This document shows positions 7,664 to 16,679 of a stretch of 64,000 bases of DNA, piece by piece (position 1 is the stretch's first letter; each line of letters begins with the position of its first letter). The stretch lies in the NCBI GenBank assembly GCA_052298855.1, contig DAVZXP010000006.1, forward strand, positions 1 through 64,000, written 5' to 3'. The translations under genes were made by a program, and so were the position numbers. The notes beneath the pieces were generated by a model. That model had not been told where the DNA came from, made no database searches, and was given only the letters and a program-made list of their open reading frames with translations. This DNA comes from Fimenecus sp052298855 (GTDB lineage: Bacteria; Bacillota; Clostridia; Oscillospirales; Acutalibacteraceae).

Positions 7664-8581
7664 ATGGAATTTTCACATATTCCCGTTTTGTTTAACGAGA
7701 TTATCGACTCTCTCAACATAAAGCCCGACGGACTGTATGTTGACTGTACCGCAGGCGGCGGAGGCCATTCGAGAGCGATTGCCGAGAAGCTTACAACGGG
7801 CAGACTTATTTCAATCGACAGAGACCCCGACGCCATCAAGGTCCTGAACGAAAGATTGGAAATTTATCCGCAGGTAACTGTGGTACACAATACATTTAAC
7901 AACATAAAAGAAATTCTGAACGGCGAAAGAGCCGACGGAATTATAGCAGACCTCGGCGTCAGTTCTTTTCAGCTTGACGAGGCGGAGAGGGGCTTTTCCT
8001 TTCACAAGGACGCTCCGCTCGATATGAGAATGAGCAAGCAGGGAACAAGCGCTCGGGATTTAGTTAACACTCTTTCGGTGGGTGAGCTTACGAGAATTCT
8101 CCGTGATTACGGCGAAGAGAAATATGCAAACCGTATTGCTAACAATATTGTGGCTGCGAGAGAGAAAAAGGAAATTGAAACCACGTTTGAGCTTATAGAT
8201 ATTATCAAAAGCTCAATGCCTCAAAAGGCAATGAGAGATTCACACCCTGCAAGGCGAACGTTTCAAGCGTTGAGAATTGAAGTGAACGGCGAGCTTGACC
8301 AGCTCAACACGGCGCTTGACGATATGTTTGATTGCTTAAAGGTCGGCGGAATACTTTCAATAATTACATTCCATTCGTTAGAGGACAGAATGGTAAAACA
8401 GAGATTTAATTCATTTGCACAAGGCTGCACCTGCCCTAAGGAATTTCCGATTTGTGTGTGCGGAAAAACACCGAGAGGCAAGGTTACAATAAAGGGTCTT
8501 GCACCGAGCGAGGAGGAGCTTTCATACAACTCACGCTCTCACAGTGCAAGATTACGCTCGGTAGAAAAAATCAAGGATTGA
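7664..8581 (+). CDS. rsmH: 16S rRNA (cytosine(1402)-N(4))-methyltransferase RsmH
   Basis: A SAM-dependent methyltransferase acting on C1402 in the 30S decoding centre. The 305 residues show the HIPVLFNEII start, the SAM-binding VDCTAGGGGHS, the ISIDRDPDAI acidic loop, ADLGVSSFQLDEAERGFSF and the C-terminal FHSLEDRMVKQRF. The length is typical. It is the second dcw gene, in the canonical place after mraZ. Confidence 0.97.
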   Translation: MEFSHIPVLFNEIIDSLNIKPDGLYVDCTAGGGGHSRAIAEKLTTGRLISIDRDPDAIKVLNERLEIYPQVTVVHNTFNNIKEILNGERADGIIADLGVSSFQLDEAERGFSFHKDAPLDMRMSKQGTSARDLVNTLSVGELTRILRDYGEEKYANRIANNIVAAREKKEIETTFELIDIIKSSMPQKAMRDSHPARRTFQALRIEVNGELDQLNTALDDMFDCLKVGGILSIITFHSLEDRMVKQRFNSFAQGCTCPKEFPICVCGKTPRGKVTIKGLAPSEEELSYNSRSHSARLRSVEKIKD

Positions 8582-8597
8582 GGAAGGGAAGCGTATC

Positions 8598-9152
8598 ATG
8601 GCGAACAGGAATTATAATATGTATGACGGCATTGATTTTTCAATGTTCGAGCCAAAGCAGGGCTCATACGAGAGAAACGCTGCCCGTAAAATAGAAACGG
8701 TTGCCGTTCCGGCTGCGGACAAGCCTAAAATGGAGCTTGTTAAGAAGCCGAAAAAGACCTTAAATCAAGTTAAGAGGGAAATGCACGCAAGCGCATTACA
8801 GAGCGCAAAGATAATTGCGATTTCGGTTTTCCTGCTTTCAATGCTTTCCGCATTGCTTTACGGAAGAATTAAGGTTGACGAGCTTGACAGACAGATTTCT
8901 GCGGCGGAGACCAAAATCACAACCGCACAGAGCGAAAACGTCAGACTTAATATGCAGCTTGACTCTATGATTTCTCTTAAAAACGTTGAAGAATACGCTC
9001 AGACAAATCTCGGTATGGTTAAGATGGAAAGCTATCAAATAGAATACATTGACCTTTCGGGAGCTGACAAGGTAACGGTTTCCGGTGCGAGAACACTCAA
9101 TGCGAATTCGACATCGCTTTATTCCAAGATTATGGAATATATGAGCAGATAA
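8598..9152 (+). CDS. ftsL: FtsL-like septum formation initiator protein
   Basis: A bitopic membrane protein of 184 residues. A basic cytoplasmic N-terminal region of about 70 residues comes first, then one membrane span (about 73-91), then a heptad-like coiled coil (about 92-130) and a short tail with NLGMVKMES. The order mraZ-rsmH-ftsL-ftsI and the topology identify it; FtsL sequences diverge strongly, so sequence alone would not. It should bridge FtsQ/DivIB and the septal synthase pair FtsW-FtsI at the division site. The cytoplasmic region is longer than in many FtsL proteins. Confidence 0.8.
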   Translation: MANRNYNMYDGIDFSMFEPKQGSYERNAARKIETVAVPAADKPKMELVKKPKKTLNQVKREMHASALQSAKIIAISVFLLSMLSALLYGRIKVDELDRQISAAETKITTAQSENVRLNMQLDSMISLKNVEEYAQTNLGMVKMESYQIEYIDLSGADKVTVSGARTLNANSTSLYSKIMEYMSR

Positions 9153-9164
9153 TCAAATAAAATT

Positions 9165-9202
9165 ACAACGAGGGTTAAGTAAATGTTCTTAACTCTCGTT
9201 GT
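9165..9202 (+). terminator. Large intra-operon hairpin between ftsL and ftsI
   Basis: ACAACGAGGGTTAAG pairs with CTTAACTCTCGTTGT (15 bp, one G-T) around an 8-base loop, followed by TGTATCTT. It starts 12 bases after ftsL and ends about 55 bases before ftsI. It has no clean T run, so partial termination, RNA processing or mRNA stabilisation are all possible. Confidence 0.5.
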
Positions 9203-9256
9203 TGTATCTTAATGCCGAATTTTCGGCGTAAAATTTATGTGAAAGGGGCTGAAAAT

Positions 9257-11491
9257 ATGCAGGCAAGGTCATTAAAGCAGATGAGCTACAGAGCAACAAT
9301 CGCACTTTTAATACTTGTTCTTGCCTTCTTAGTGTGTATAGGAAGCCTCGTCAGAGTAGCTCTTGTAGACGGAGAGAAATACAAGCTTAAAGCGGAGCAA
9401 AGTCAGCTTTTGGATACAACAGTTTCGGCGCAGAGAGGCACGATATACGATTCAAATATGAATGTGCTTGCAAAAAGTGCTTCGGCATGGCTTGTGTATA
9501 TAGTTCCGTCGAAAATTACGACGGATGCACAGCGTGAGGCTGTCATTTCCGTTCTCTCGGAAAAGCTCGGCATTGATGCGGAGGTTATCCGTGAGAAAAC
9601 CTTGAAGGAGTCAAATTACGTCAAAATTTCGGGCGAGGTAGAGGAGAACGTCAAAAACGGCATACAGGATTACATAAAGCAGTACGACAAGGAAAACAAA
9701 AAGAGCAAGGATGCAAAGCTCAGTCAGATAATCTGTATGGACCCCGACACGAAGCGGTATTATCCTTATTCCTCGTTTGCTTCTACGATAATCGGCTTTG
9801 TCAATGCCGACGATAAGGGCAACGGCGGTATCGAACAGTCCTATAACAGCGAGCTTACAGGCGTTTCGGGAAGAATTATTACCGCTATGAACGCAAGGCA
9901 AAAGGTAATGTCGAGCGAATATGAAATGACATACGAGGCACAGCAGGGTGCAAATCTTGTGCTTACGATAGATGAGGTTATTCAGTATTATCTTGAACAA
10001 AGCCTCGATCAGGCTCTTGTCGATACGGGAGCTAAATATGCTTACGGAATTATAATGGACGTTCAGACGGGCGCAATCCTCGGTATGACCTCAAAGCCTG
10101 ATTTTGACTTGAATAAGCCCAATGTAATTTCAAATCAGCTTGTTGCCGACAAGATTGCGGAGATAGTTGACGAAGCGGAACGCTCAAAGGAAACGCAAAA
10201 CGCAAAATTTTCGCAATGGCGAAACAGAACGATAAGCGATACCTATGAGCCGGGTTCTGTATTCAAAACCGTTGTTGTTGCGGCGGCTCTTGAAGAGGGC
10301 GTCGTTGACCTTAATACAACATTTACCTGTACGGGCGGCATACAGGTTGCAAACCACTATCAAAAATGCTGGAAGCCCGGCGGTCACGGAACGGAAACAC
10401 TTACGCAGGGACTTATGAACTCCTGCAACCCGTTCTTTATTACAATAGGACAAAAATTAGGCAAAGAAAACTTCTTTAAGTATTTTGAAGCATTCGGCTT
10501 TACGGAAAAGTCGGGAATTGACCTCCCTGCCGAGGCTTCTCCCGTTGCGGATGTTACTTACCATTCACTTGAAAAAATGGGAATTGCCGAGCTTTCGTCA
10601 AGCTCTTTCGGTCAGACCTTTCAGGTGTCTCCGATACAGGTTGTAAATGCCATATCTACTATTGCGAACGGCGGTAAGCTTATGCAACCGTACGTTGTAG
10701 ACAGTATTCTTGACTCTGACGGCAATGTAATCGCAAAAACGCAGTCAAAGGTAAAAAGACAGGTTATTTCCGAAAAAACAGCTTCAACCGTTGCGGATAT
10801 GATGGAAAACGTTGTTTCAAAGGGAACAGGTAAAAATGCCTATGTGGCAGGCTATCACGTCGCAGGCAAAACGGGTACTTCGGAGAAAATCGGTAAAGAG
10901 GGCGCATACATAGCCTCCTTTGCAGGCTTTGCTCCGGCTAACAATCCCAAAATAGCGATACTCATTGCGATTGACGAGCCGACAGGTGCTCACGGCGGCG
11001 GTGTTGTAGCAGCACCGATAGCAGGCGAAATTCTTGAAAAGGTTCTCGCTTATCTCAATATTGAGCCGCAGTATGAGGACGCAGAAATGAAAAATGTATC
11101 CTCGACAACGCCTTCGCTTGTGGGCTTGAGCGTAGCACAGGCAAGGTCGATGACGTCGGGCTACACCTTAAAGGTTGTAGGCTCGGGCGATAAGGTCGTA
11201 TCACAGACACCTGCGGCGGACTCACAGGTTCGTTCGGGCGGCGTAATTGTCGTTTACACGGATAATCAGGCACAAAAGCAGACAGCAAGCGTGCCTAATC
11301 TTACGGGTATGACAATGTCGCAGGCAAATTCGGCGGCAGTAAATTCAGGCTTTAATATCAGATTTTCGGGCACAACAAATGCGTCTGAGGTCGTATCATA
11401 TAAGCAAAGCATTGCCCCAAATACCGAGGCGGAGCTCGGTAGCGTAATTACGGTTTACTTTAAGTCAACCGTAAACGTACAGGATGCATAA
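9257..11491 (+). CDS. ftsI: Penicillin-binding protein 2B/SpoVD-type transpeptidase with PASTA domains
   Basis: A class B PBP cross-linking septal (or spore cortex) peptidoglycan outside the membrane. From this ATG (SD AAAGGGG) it has 744 residues; an in-frame ATG 45 bases upstream lacks an SD. It has one N-terminal membrane span, a dimerisation domain starting QRGTIYDSN, and the transpeptidase domain with SxxK in EPGSVFKT, SxN in NSCN and KTG in GKTGTSEK. Two C-terminal PASTA repeats follow, beginning about SLVGLSVAQARS and NLTGMTMSQANS. PASTA domains occur on Firmicute PBP2B and SpoVD, so division FtsI and sporulation SpoVD cannot be told apart here; no second copy is present. Confidence 0.93.
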   Translation: MQARSLKQMSYRATIALLILVLAFLVCIGSLVRVALVDGEKYKLKAEQSQLLDTTVSAQRGTIYDSNMNVLAKSASAWLVYIVPSKITTDAQREAVISVLSEKLGIDAEVIREKTLKESNYVKISGEVEENVKNGIQDYIKQYDKENKKSKDAKLSQIICMDPDTKRYYPYSSFASTIIGFVNADDKGNGGIEQSYNSELTGVSGRIITAMNARQKVMSSEYEMTYEAQQGANLVLTIDEVIQYYLEQSLDQALVDTGAKYAYGIIMDVQTGAILGMTSKPDFDLNKPNVISNQLVADKIAEIVDEAERSKETQNAKFSQWRNRTISDTYEPGSVFKTVVVAAALEEGVVDLNTTFTCTGGIQVANHYQKCWKPGGHGTETLTQGLMNSCNPFFITIGQKLGKENFFKYFEAFGFTEKSGIDLPAEASPVADVTYHSLEKMGIAELSSSSFGQTFQVSPIQVVNAISTIANGGKLMQPYVVDSILDSDGNVIAKTQSKVKRQVISEKTASTVADMMENVVSKGTGKNAYVAGYHVAGKTGTSEKIGKEGAYIASFAGFAPANNPKIAILIAIDEPTGAHGGGVVAAPIAGEILEKVLAYLNIEPQYEDAEMKNVSSTTPSLVGLSVAQARSMTSGYTLKVVGSGDKVVSQTPAADSQVRSGGVIVVYTDNQAQKQTASVPNLTGMTMSQANSAAVNSGFNIRFSGTTNASEVVSYKQSIAPNTEAELGSVITVYFKSTVNVQDA

Positions 11492-11535
11492 ATAAACGGT
11501 TGTGAAAAGGCGGATAAATTACGGAGGAAACGAAA

Positions 11536-12972
11536 TTGAAACTTTCAGAACTTTTGAAAAATGTAAAAACCAACAGTATTTATACCGATTGTGAGGTATC
11601 GGATATTACCGATAAATCCAATGAGATAACAAAGGCTTGCGTGTTCGTATGTATAAAAGGCAATCATTTTGACGGACATTCCGTTGCGAAGCAGGCTGAA
11701 GAGATGGGTGCTGCCGCAGTTATTGCCGAGCACGACACAGGCGTTAAAAATCAGATTATCGTTGAAAGCACAAGAGACGCATATTCTCGCATTTGCGCAG
11801 CTTTTTACGGTAATCCTGCCAAAAAATTAAAGCTTATCGGTGTTACGGGTACGAACGGAAAAACCACAACCACATTTCTTATAAAGAATATTTTTGATAA
11901 GCTCTCGATTAAATCGGGACTTATCGGAACGGTTAAAAACATTACGGGCGACAAGGAGTATACTTCATCGCTTACAACACCCGACAGCAAGGAGCTTCAA
12001 AGGCTCTATGCCGAAATGGTTGACAGCGGATGCAAATACTGCATTATGGAGGTTTCCTCGCAGGCACTCGCACAGGGCAGGGTTGACGGCTGTCATTTTG
12101 ATATAGCGTTGTTTACCAATCTTACGCAGGACCATCTCGACTATCACGGAACGTTTGAAAATTACGCAAAGGCAAAAAGAAAACTCTTTGAAATCTGTGA
12201 TACCGCCGTTATAAATGCGGATGATGAATATGCACATGCTATGGTTGACTCATTGCCCTGTAAGGTATATACTTTCGGAGTTAAAACAGACAACACCGAT
12301 TTTTCGGCTAAAAACGTAAAATGCTTTAGCGACAGCGTGCAGTATGAGCTTTTGACCCCTGACAATATCGGCAGAATTAACATTAAAATTCCCGGTAGAT
12401 TTACCGTTTATAATTCAATGGGTGCGGCAGTTTGCGCCGTGCTTGCAGGTGCTGATTTTGACAGCGTAATTTCGGCTGTTTCACAGTCAAAGGGCGTACC
12501 GGGCAGGGTTGAGGTTGTTGATACCGATACGGATTATACTGTTCTTATCGACTACGCACACTCTCCCGACGGACTCGAAAATGTTATTTCGTCGCTCAGA
12601 GAAACGACTGACGGCAGAATAATTACCGTTTTCGGCTGCGGCGGCGACAGAGACAGAACAAAACGCCCGAAAATGGGTAAGATTGTAGGCGACTTAGCCG
12701 ATATTGCCGTTGTTACAAGCGATAACCCGAGAAGCGAAGACCCCGAATTGATTGTCAAAGACGTTTTAGAGGGTATGAAAAGCTGTAAGGCTCAGATTAA
12801 AACGCTTGTAAACAGAACGGAAGCTATAAAATACGCTATGTCGATTGCAAAGGCAGGAGATGTTGTTTTGCTTGCGGGAAAGGGCCACGAAACATACCAA
12901 ATTCTTAACACAGGCAAAATTCATTATGACGAAAGAGAAGTAGTTGCCGACATTTTGAAAGGTAAAATATAA
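11536..12972 (+). CDS. murE: UDP-MurNAc-L-Ala-D-Glu:meso-DAP ligase MurE
   Basis: An ATP-dependent Mur ligase adding the third stem-peptide residue in the cytosol. It starts at TTG with a GGAGG SD. The 478 residues include the ATP-binding GVTGTNGKTTT, VSSQAL, FTNLTQDHLDYHG (with the carbamylated Lys region after it), DYAHSPD and GCGGDRD. SDNPRSEDP carries the DNPR motif typical of meso-diaminopimelate-specific enzymes; Lys-type enzymes differ here. This fits the lysA gene further along. murF follows 1 base after the stop. Confidence 0.96.
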   Translation: MKLSELLKNVKTNSIYTDCEVSDITDKSNEITKACVFVCIKGNHFDGHSVAKQAEEMGAAAVIAEHDTGVKNQIIVESTRDAYSRICAAFYGNPAKKLKLIGVTGTNGKTTTTFLIKNIFDKLSIKSGLIGTVKNITGDKEYTSSLTTPDSKELQRLYAEMVDSGCKYCIMEVSSQALAQGRVDGCHFDIALFTNLTQDHLDYHGTFENYAKAKRKLFEICDTAVINADDEYAHAMVDSLPCKVYTFGVKTDNTDFSAKNVKCFSDSVQYELLTPDNIGRINIKIPGRFTVYNSMGAAVCAVLAGADFDSVISAVSQSKGVPGRVEVVDTDTDYTVLIDYAHSPDGLENVISSLRETTDGRIITVFGCGGDRDRTKRPKMGKIVGDLADIAVVTSDNPRSEDPELIVKDVLEGMKSCKAQIKTLVNRTEAIKYAMSIAKAGDVVLLAGKGHETYQILNTGKIHYDEREVVADILKGKI

Positions 12973-12973
12973 G

Positions 12974-14335
12974 ATGAAATCAATCAGCTTGCAGACTGTT
13001 GCCGAATGGGTAGGCGGCAGGTTATGCGGAGAAAACAAGGAAATAAATAATGTCAGCATTGATTCTCGCACGGTCGACGCTTCTACGCTTTTTATTGCCA
13101 TAAAGGGCGATCGCTTTGACGCTCACGATTTTGTAAAGGACGTTGAAAAAAGCGGTGCTGCGGCAGTTATGTGTCACAGAGAGGTTGAATGCGGCTTGCC
13201 CGTAATTTACGTTGACGATACTAAAAAAGCATTTGTGGAGCTTGCGAAGAATTACAGAAAATCCTTTGACGGCTTAAAGGTTATCGGACTTACGGGAAGC
13301 GTAGGAAAGACAACTACAAAGGAAATGACCTATGAGGTTGTTTCGAGAAAATACAGAACTATTAAAACAGAGGGCAACCTCAATAACGACATCGGACTTC
13401 CGAAAACGCTTTTGCGACTTGAAAATGAGACTCAGGCGGCTGTAATTGAGATGGGAATGAGTGCTTTCGGCGAAATTTCACTCCTTACCAAAGCATGCTT
13501 GCCCGATATCGGAATAATAACAAATATCGGTGTTTCTCATATTGAGCATTTAGGCTCAAGGGACGGCATATTAAAAGCAAAGCTTGAAATTCTTGACGGT
13601 ATGAAAAAGGGCTCTCCGTTGATTTTGAACGGTGATAACGATAAACTTTCAACTGTAAAGAATGATGATTATAAGCTCATATTCTTCGGAATTGAAAATG
13701 AAAACGCAGATGTCAGAGCCTTTGATATAAAGGAAAACGGCTTGAGTACGGAATTTACCGTTAAAGCCTGTTCTAAACTTCAAAAGGTTACAATACCGAC
13801 TGTCGGTATACATAATGTATATGACGCTCTCGCAGCATATACTGTCGGTCTTTTGCTTGAACTTCCCACAGAGGAAATTGCAAAAGCACTTGAAAATTAT
13901 ACTCCGTCGGGAATGAGACAGAGGCTTAAAGAGGTAAACGGCGTTAAAATAATCGAGGACTGCTACAATGCGAGTCCCGATTCGCAACGTGCCGCCTTGA
14001 ACGTGCTTTCCGATATGAACGCAGGCAGAAAAATTGCTGTTTTGGGCGATATGCTTGAGCTCGGCGACTATTCCGAGACTGCTCACAGAGAAGTCGGGAA
14101 ATTTGCGGCAGAGAAAAAAATAGATGTGCTTTATGCCTTCGGCGAGCAGTCGAAATATATAGCACAAGAAGCTAAAAAGGGCGTTGAAAGGGTGCTTTGG
14201 TTTGACGATAAGGCACAGCTTGCAAAAACGCTCGTACAAGATGTCAAATCGGGCGACTGCGTGCTGTTCAAGGCGAGCAGGGGGATGAAGCTCGAGGAAA
14301 TAATAGAAAAACTCTATGAAGGGTTGGAGAAGTAA
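12974..14335 (+). CDS. murF: UDP-MurNAc-tripeptide:D-Ala-D-Ala ligase MurF
   Basis: Adds D-Ala-D-Ala to complete the UDP-MurNAc-pentapeptide. The 453 residues show VSIDSRTV, the P-loop GLTGSVGKTTTKE, EGNLNNDIGLP, EMGMSAFGEI, NIGVSHIEHLGS, EDCYNASPDS and AVLGDMLELG, all characteristic of MurF. Its stop abuts the mraY ATG, which argues for coupled translation. Confidence 0.97.
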   Translation: MKSISLQTVAEWVGGRLCGENKEINNVSIDSRTVDASTLFIAIKGDRFDAHDFVKDVEKSGAAAVMCHREVECGLPVIYVDDTKKAFVELAKNYRKSFDGLKVIGLTGSVGKTTTKEMTYEVVSRKYRTIKTEGNLNNDIGLPKTLLRLENETQAAVIEMGMSAFGEISLLTKACLPDIGIITNIGVSHIEHLGSRDGILKAKLEILDGMKKGSPLILNGDNDKLSTVKNDDYKLIFFGIENENADVRAFDIKENGLSTEFTVKACSKLQKVTIPTVGIHNVYDALAAYTVGLLLELPTEEIAKALENYTPSGMRQRLKEVNGVKIIEDCYNASPDSQRAALNVLSDMNAGRKIAVLGDMLELGDYSETAHREVGKFAAEKKIDVLYAFGEQSKYIAQEAKKGVERVLWFDDKAQLAKTLVQDVKSGDCVLFKASRGMKLEEIIEKLYEGLEK

Positions 14336-15361
14336 ATGAAGGTTTGGGTCAGCTTGGTATTTGGATTGGTTTTGAGCTTTTTTATCTCGTTCCTTTTGGG
14401 ATTTGTAATAATCCCCGAGTTGAGAAAGCTGAAATTCGGTCAAACTATACTTGATATAGGTCCTGCGTGGCATAAGTCAAAGCAGGGTACGCCAACAATG
14501 GGCGGAATAATGTTCATAATAAGCACGGTTATATCATTTGCAATCGTTATTATTACAGATAAGCTTCTCGGCGGTAATTTGATTGCAAGCGGAAGTGTTG
14601 TTGAGGACAGCGTTAAGGTTAAAACCTTCGCAGGAATACTTATGGCGCTCGGCTTCGGTATAATCGGCTTTGCAGATGACTATATTAAAGTTGCAAAGAA
14701 AAGAAATTTAGGTCTTACAATCAAGCAGAAGTCAATAGCACAGATTTTGCTTATGCTTGCGTATCTCGGTGCTCTTTATATGTCGGGAAACACTTATATG
14801 AGCATTCCGTTTGTCGGAAACGTTGACCTTAAATGGTTCTTCTGGTTCTTCGGTATGGGTGTAATTTACCTTACTGTAAACGCAGTAAACTTTACCGACG
14901 GCGTTGACGGACTTTGCGGCTCTGTTACGGCAAGTGCGGCACTCGCATTCGTTGTAATTGCAACGCTTAAAGGTTTCTTCGGTGTGGGAATACTCGCTTC
15001 GTGTCTTGCAGGCGGTTGTATCGGCTATCTTATTTGGAACTGGCATCCGTCAAAGGTAATGATGGGCGATACGGGCTCAATGTTCCTCGGCGGTATGGTC
15101 GTTGCTCTCGCATATGCTATCGACTGTCCGCTTATCATACTTTTCCTCGGATTAATATATGTAATAGAAATGCTTTCCGACCTTATCCAGATCGGCTATT
15201 TCAAAGCCACTCACGGCAAGCGTATTTTCAAAATGGCTCCCATTCATCATCATTTTGAGATGTGCGGCTGGAAAGAAGTAAAAATTGTAATTGTATTTAC
15301 TCTTATAAATATAATCGGCAGCATTATAGGCGTCGCACTCTTCTATTACGGTGCAAAATAA
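14336..15361 (+). CDS. mraY: Phospho-MurNAc-pentapeptide transferase MraY
   Basis: A polytopic membrane enzyme making lipid I from UDP-MurNAc-pentapeptide and undecaprenyl phosphate. The 341 residues have about ten membrane spans and the motifs GTPTMGGI, FADDYIKVAKKRNLGL, NAVNFTDGVDGL, MGDTGSMFLGG and PIHHHFE. The Asp pairs bind Mg and the lipid phosphate. No ATG-to-stop gap with murF. In most dcw clusters murD follows; here ftsW follows directly. Confidence 0.98.
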   Translation: MKVWVSLVFGLVLSFFISFLLGFVIIPELRKLKFGQTILDIGPAWHKSKQGTPTMGGIMFIISTVISFAIVIITDKLLGGNLIASGSVVEDSVKVKTFAGILMALGFGIIGFADDYIKVAKKRNLGLTIKQKSIAQILLMLAYLGALYMSGNTYMSIPFVGNVDLKWFFWFFGMGVIYLTVNAVNFTDGVDGLCGSVTASAALAFVVIATLKGFFGVGILASCLAGGCIGYLIWNWHPSKVMMGDTGSMFLGGMVVALAYAIDCPLIILFLGLIYVIEMLSDLIQIGYFKATHGKRIFKMAPIHHHFEMCGWKEVKIVIVFTLINIIGSIIGVALFYYGAK

Positions 15362-15393
15362 TAAAATAAAAACTAACTTGAAAGGAGAAAGCT

Positions 15394-16662
15394 ATGGCAG
15401 AGGCTAAAGCAAAGCCGTCACCGAAGCAAAACTCGGCTTCAAAGGGTAAAAAAAAGAATAAAAAGCGCCCCGATTGGCTTGCAACAGGAAGCTTTGATGT
15501 GCCTTTTCTTCTTTTGGTAATTATAATTCTTACAATAGGTGTTGTAATGCTCTTTTCTGCAAGCTACACTTATGCGTATTACAAAAAAAACGGCGACAGC
15601 GCATATTTCTTTAAAAGACAGCTTTTCTTTGCCGTTTTGGGCGTTATAGCAATGCTCGGAATTTCTAAAGTAAAGTACGATTACTTTAAATTTATCGGTG
15701 TTTTCGGACTTCCGATAGCATGGCTTTTACTTGTGGTAGTTCTTATTTTGCCGGCTAAATTCGGCGATTTCCATAGGTGGATATATATAGGCGGACTTTC
15801 GTTTCAGCCGTCTGAAATTGCAAAACTTGTGATAATTTTGTTCTGTGCTTGGGGTATGGAACGAAATCATAATAAAATAATCGGAAAAAGCGTTAGTAAA
15901 TCGGCTTTTTCAAAGAAACTTTCGGAATTGACAAACGGAAAAATCGTAGTTTATGACTCATTTGTTCAGCTTTGCCTTTATGGAAGTGTGATTGTTATAA
16001 CCGCAGGCTTGGTTTATCTTGAAAATCACCTTTCGGGTACGCTTTTGATACTTGCTATCGGCGCAACAATGATGTTTATGGGCGAATTCAAAAAGCATTG
16101 GTTTGTTATAATCGGTATTGTAGCGGTTGTTTTGATAGTGTTTGTTGTTGCAAATCCCGAAATACTCGAAAAATACGCAGGCGCAAGAATTACTGCTTGG
16201 CTTGATAAGAGCTACGACCCAAAGGGTGCACGCTGGCAGACAAATAACTCTCTTTACGCAATAGGCTCGGGCGGACTTTTCGGTGCGGGACTCGGCAATT
16301 CAAAACAGAAGCACCTTTTCGTTTCAGAGCCGCAGAATGACTTTATTTTCTCGATAGTTTGCGAAGAGTTAGGCTTTGTCGGTGCTTCGGTAATCATTTT
16401 GCTTTTTGCACTTCTTGTATGGAGAGGTGTTGTGATAGGCATACATGCAAAAGACAGATTCGGCGCACTTACCGCAATCGGAATTGTTTTTCAGGTAGGT
16501 ATGCAGACGGCGCTTAATATCGGCGTTGTAACCGACACGCTTCCGAATACGGGTATCAGCTTGCCGTTCTTCAGCTACGGCGGCACGTCGCTTATGATGC
16601 TGCTTGCCGAAATGGGAATGGTGCTGTCGGTTTCAAGATATTCAAAAATGCCTAAAAAATAA
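15394..16662 (+). CDS. ftsW: SEDS peptidoglycan polymerase FtsW
   Basis: A SEDS-family glycosyltransferase that polymerises lipid II, partnered with the PBP encoded upstream. The 422 residues begin with a Lys-rich cytoplasmic tail of about 30 residues, then about ten membrane spans. SEDS signatures seen are LSFQPSEIAKL, YDPKGARWQ, AIGSGGLFGAGLGNSKQK and the C-terminal NTGISLPFFSYGGTSL. SD AAAGGAGA precedes the ATG. Its place between mraY and murG supports FtsW over RodA or SpoVE, although SpoVE paralogues sit in a similar place in Bacillus. Confidence 0.93.
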   Translation: MAEAKAKPSPKQNSASKGKKKNKKRPDWLATGSFDVPFLLLVIIILTIGVVMLFSASYTYAYYKKNGDSAYFFKRQLFFAVLGVIAMLGISKVKYDYFKFIGVFGLPIAWLLLVVVLILPAKFGDFHRWIYIGGLSFQPSEIAKLVIILFCAWGMERNHNKIIGKSVSKSAFSKKLSELTNGKIVVYDSFVQLCLYGSVIVITAGLVYLENHLSGTLLILAIGATMMFMGEFKKHWFVIIGIVAVVLIVFVVANPEILEKYAGARITAWLDKSYDPKGARWQTNNSLYAIGSGGLFGAGLGNSKQKHLFVSEPQNDFIFSIVCEELGFVGASVIILLFALLVWRGVVIGIHAKDRFGALTAIGIVFQVGMQTALNIGVVTDTLPNTGISLPFFSYGGTSLMMLLAEMGMVLSVSRYSKMPKK

Positions 16663-16679
16663 ACTCAAAGGAGAATACA

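Noticed and set aside
9212..9256. Upstream ATG as start of ftsI
   Set aside because: No SD before it, it begins directly after the hairpin, and the later ATG has a good SD and fits the family start.
13649..14473. Reverse open frame of 274 codons across murF and the start of mraY
   Set aside because: Overlaps two essential, motif-complete genes and has no start signals; antisense shadow.
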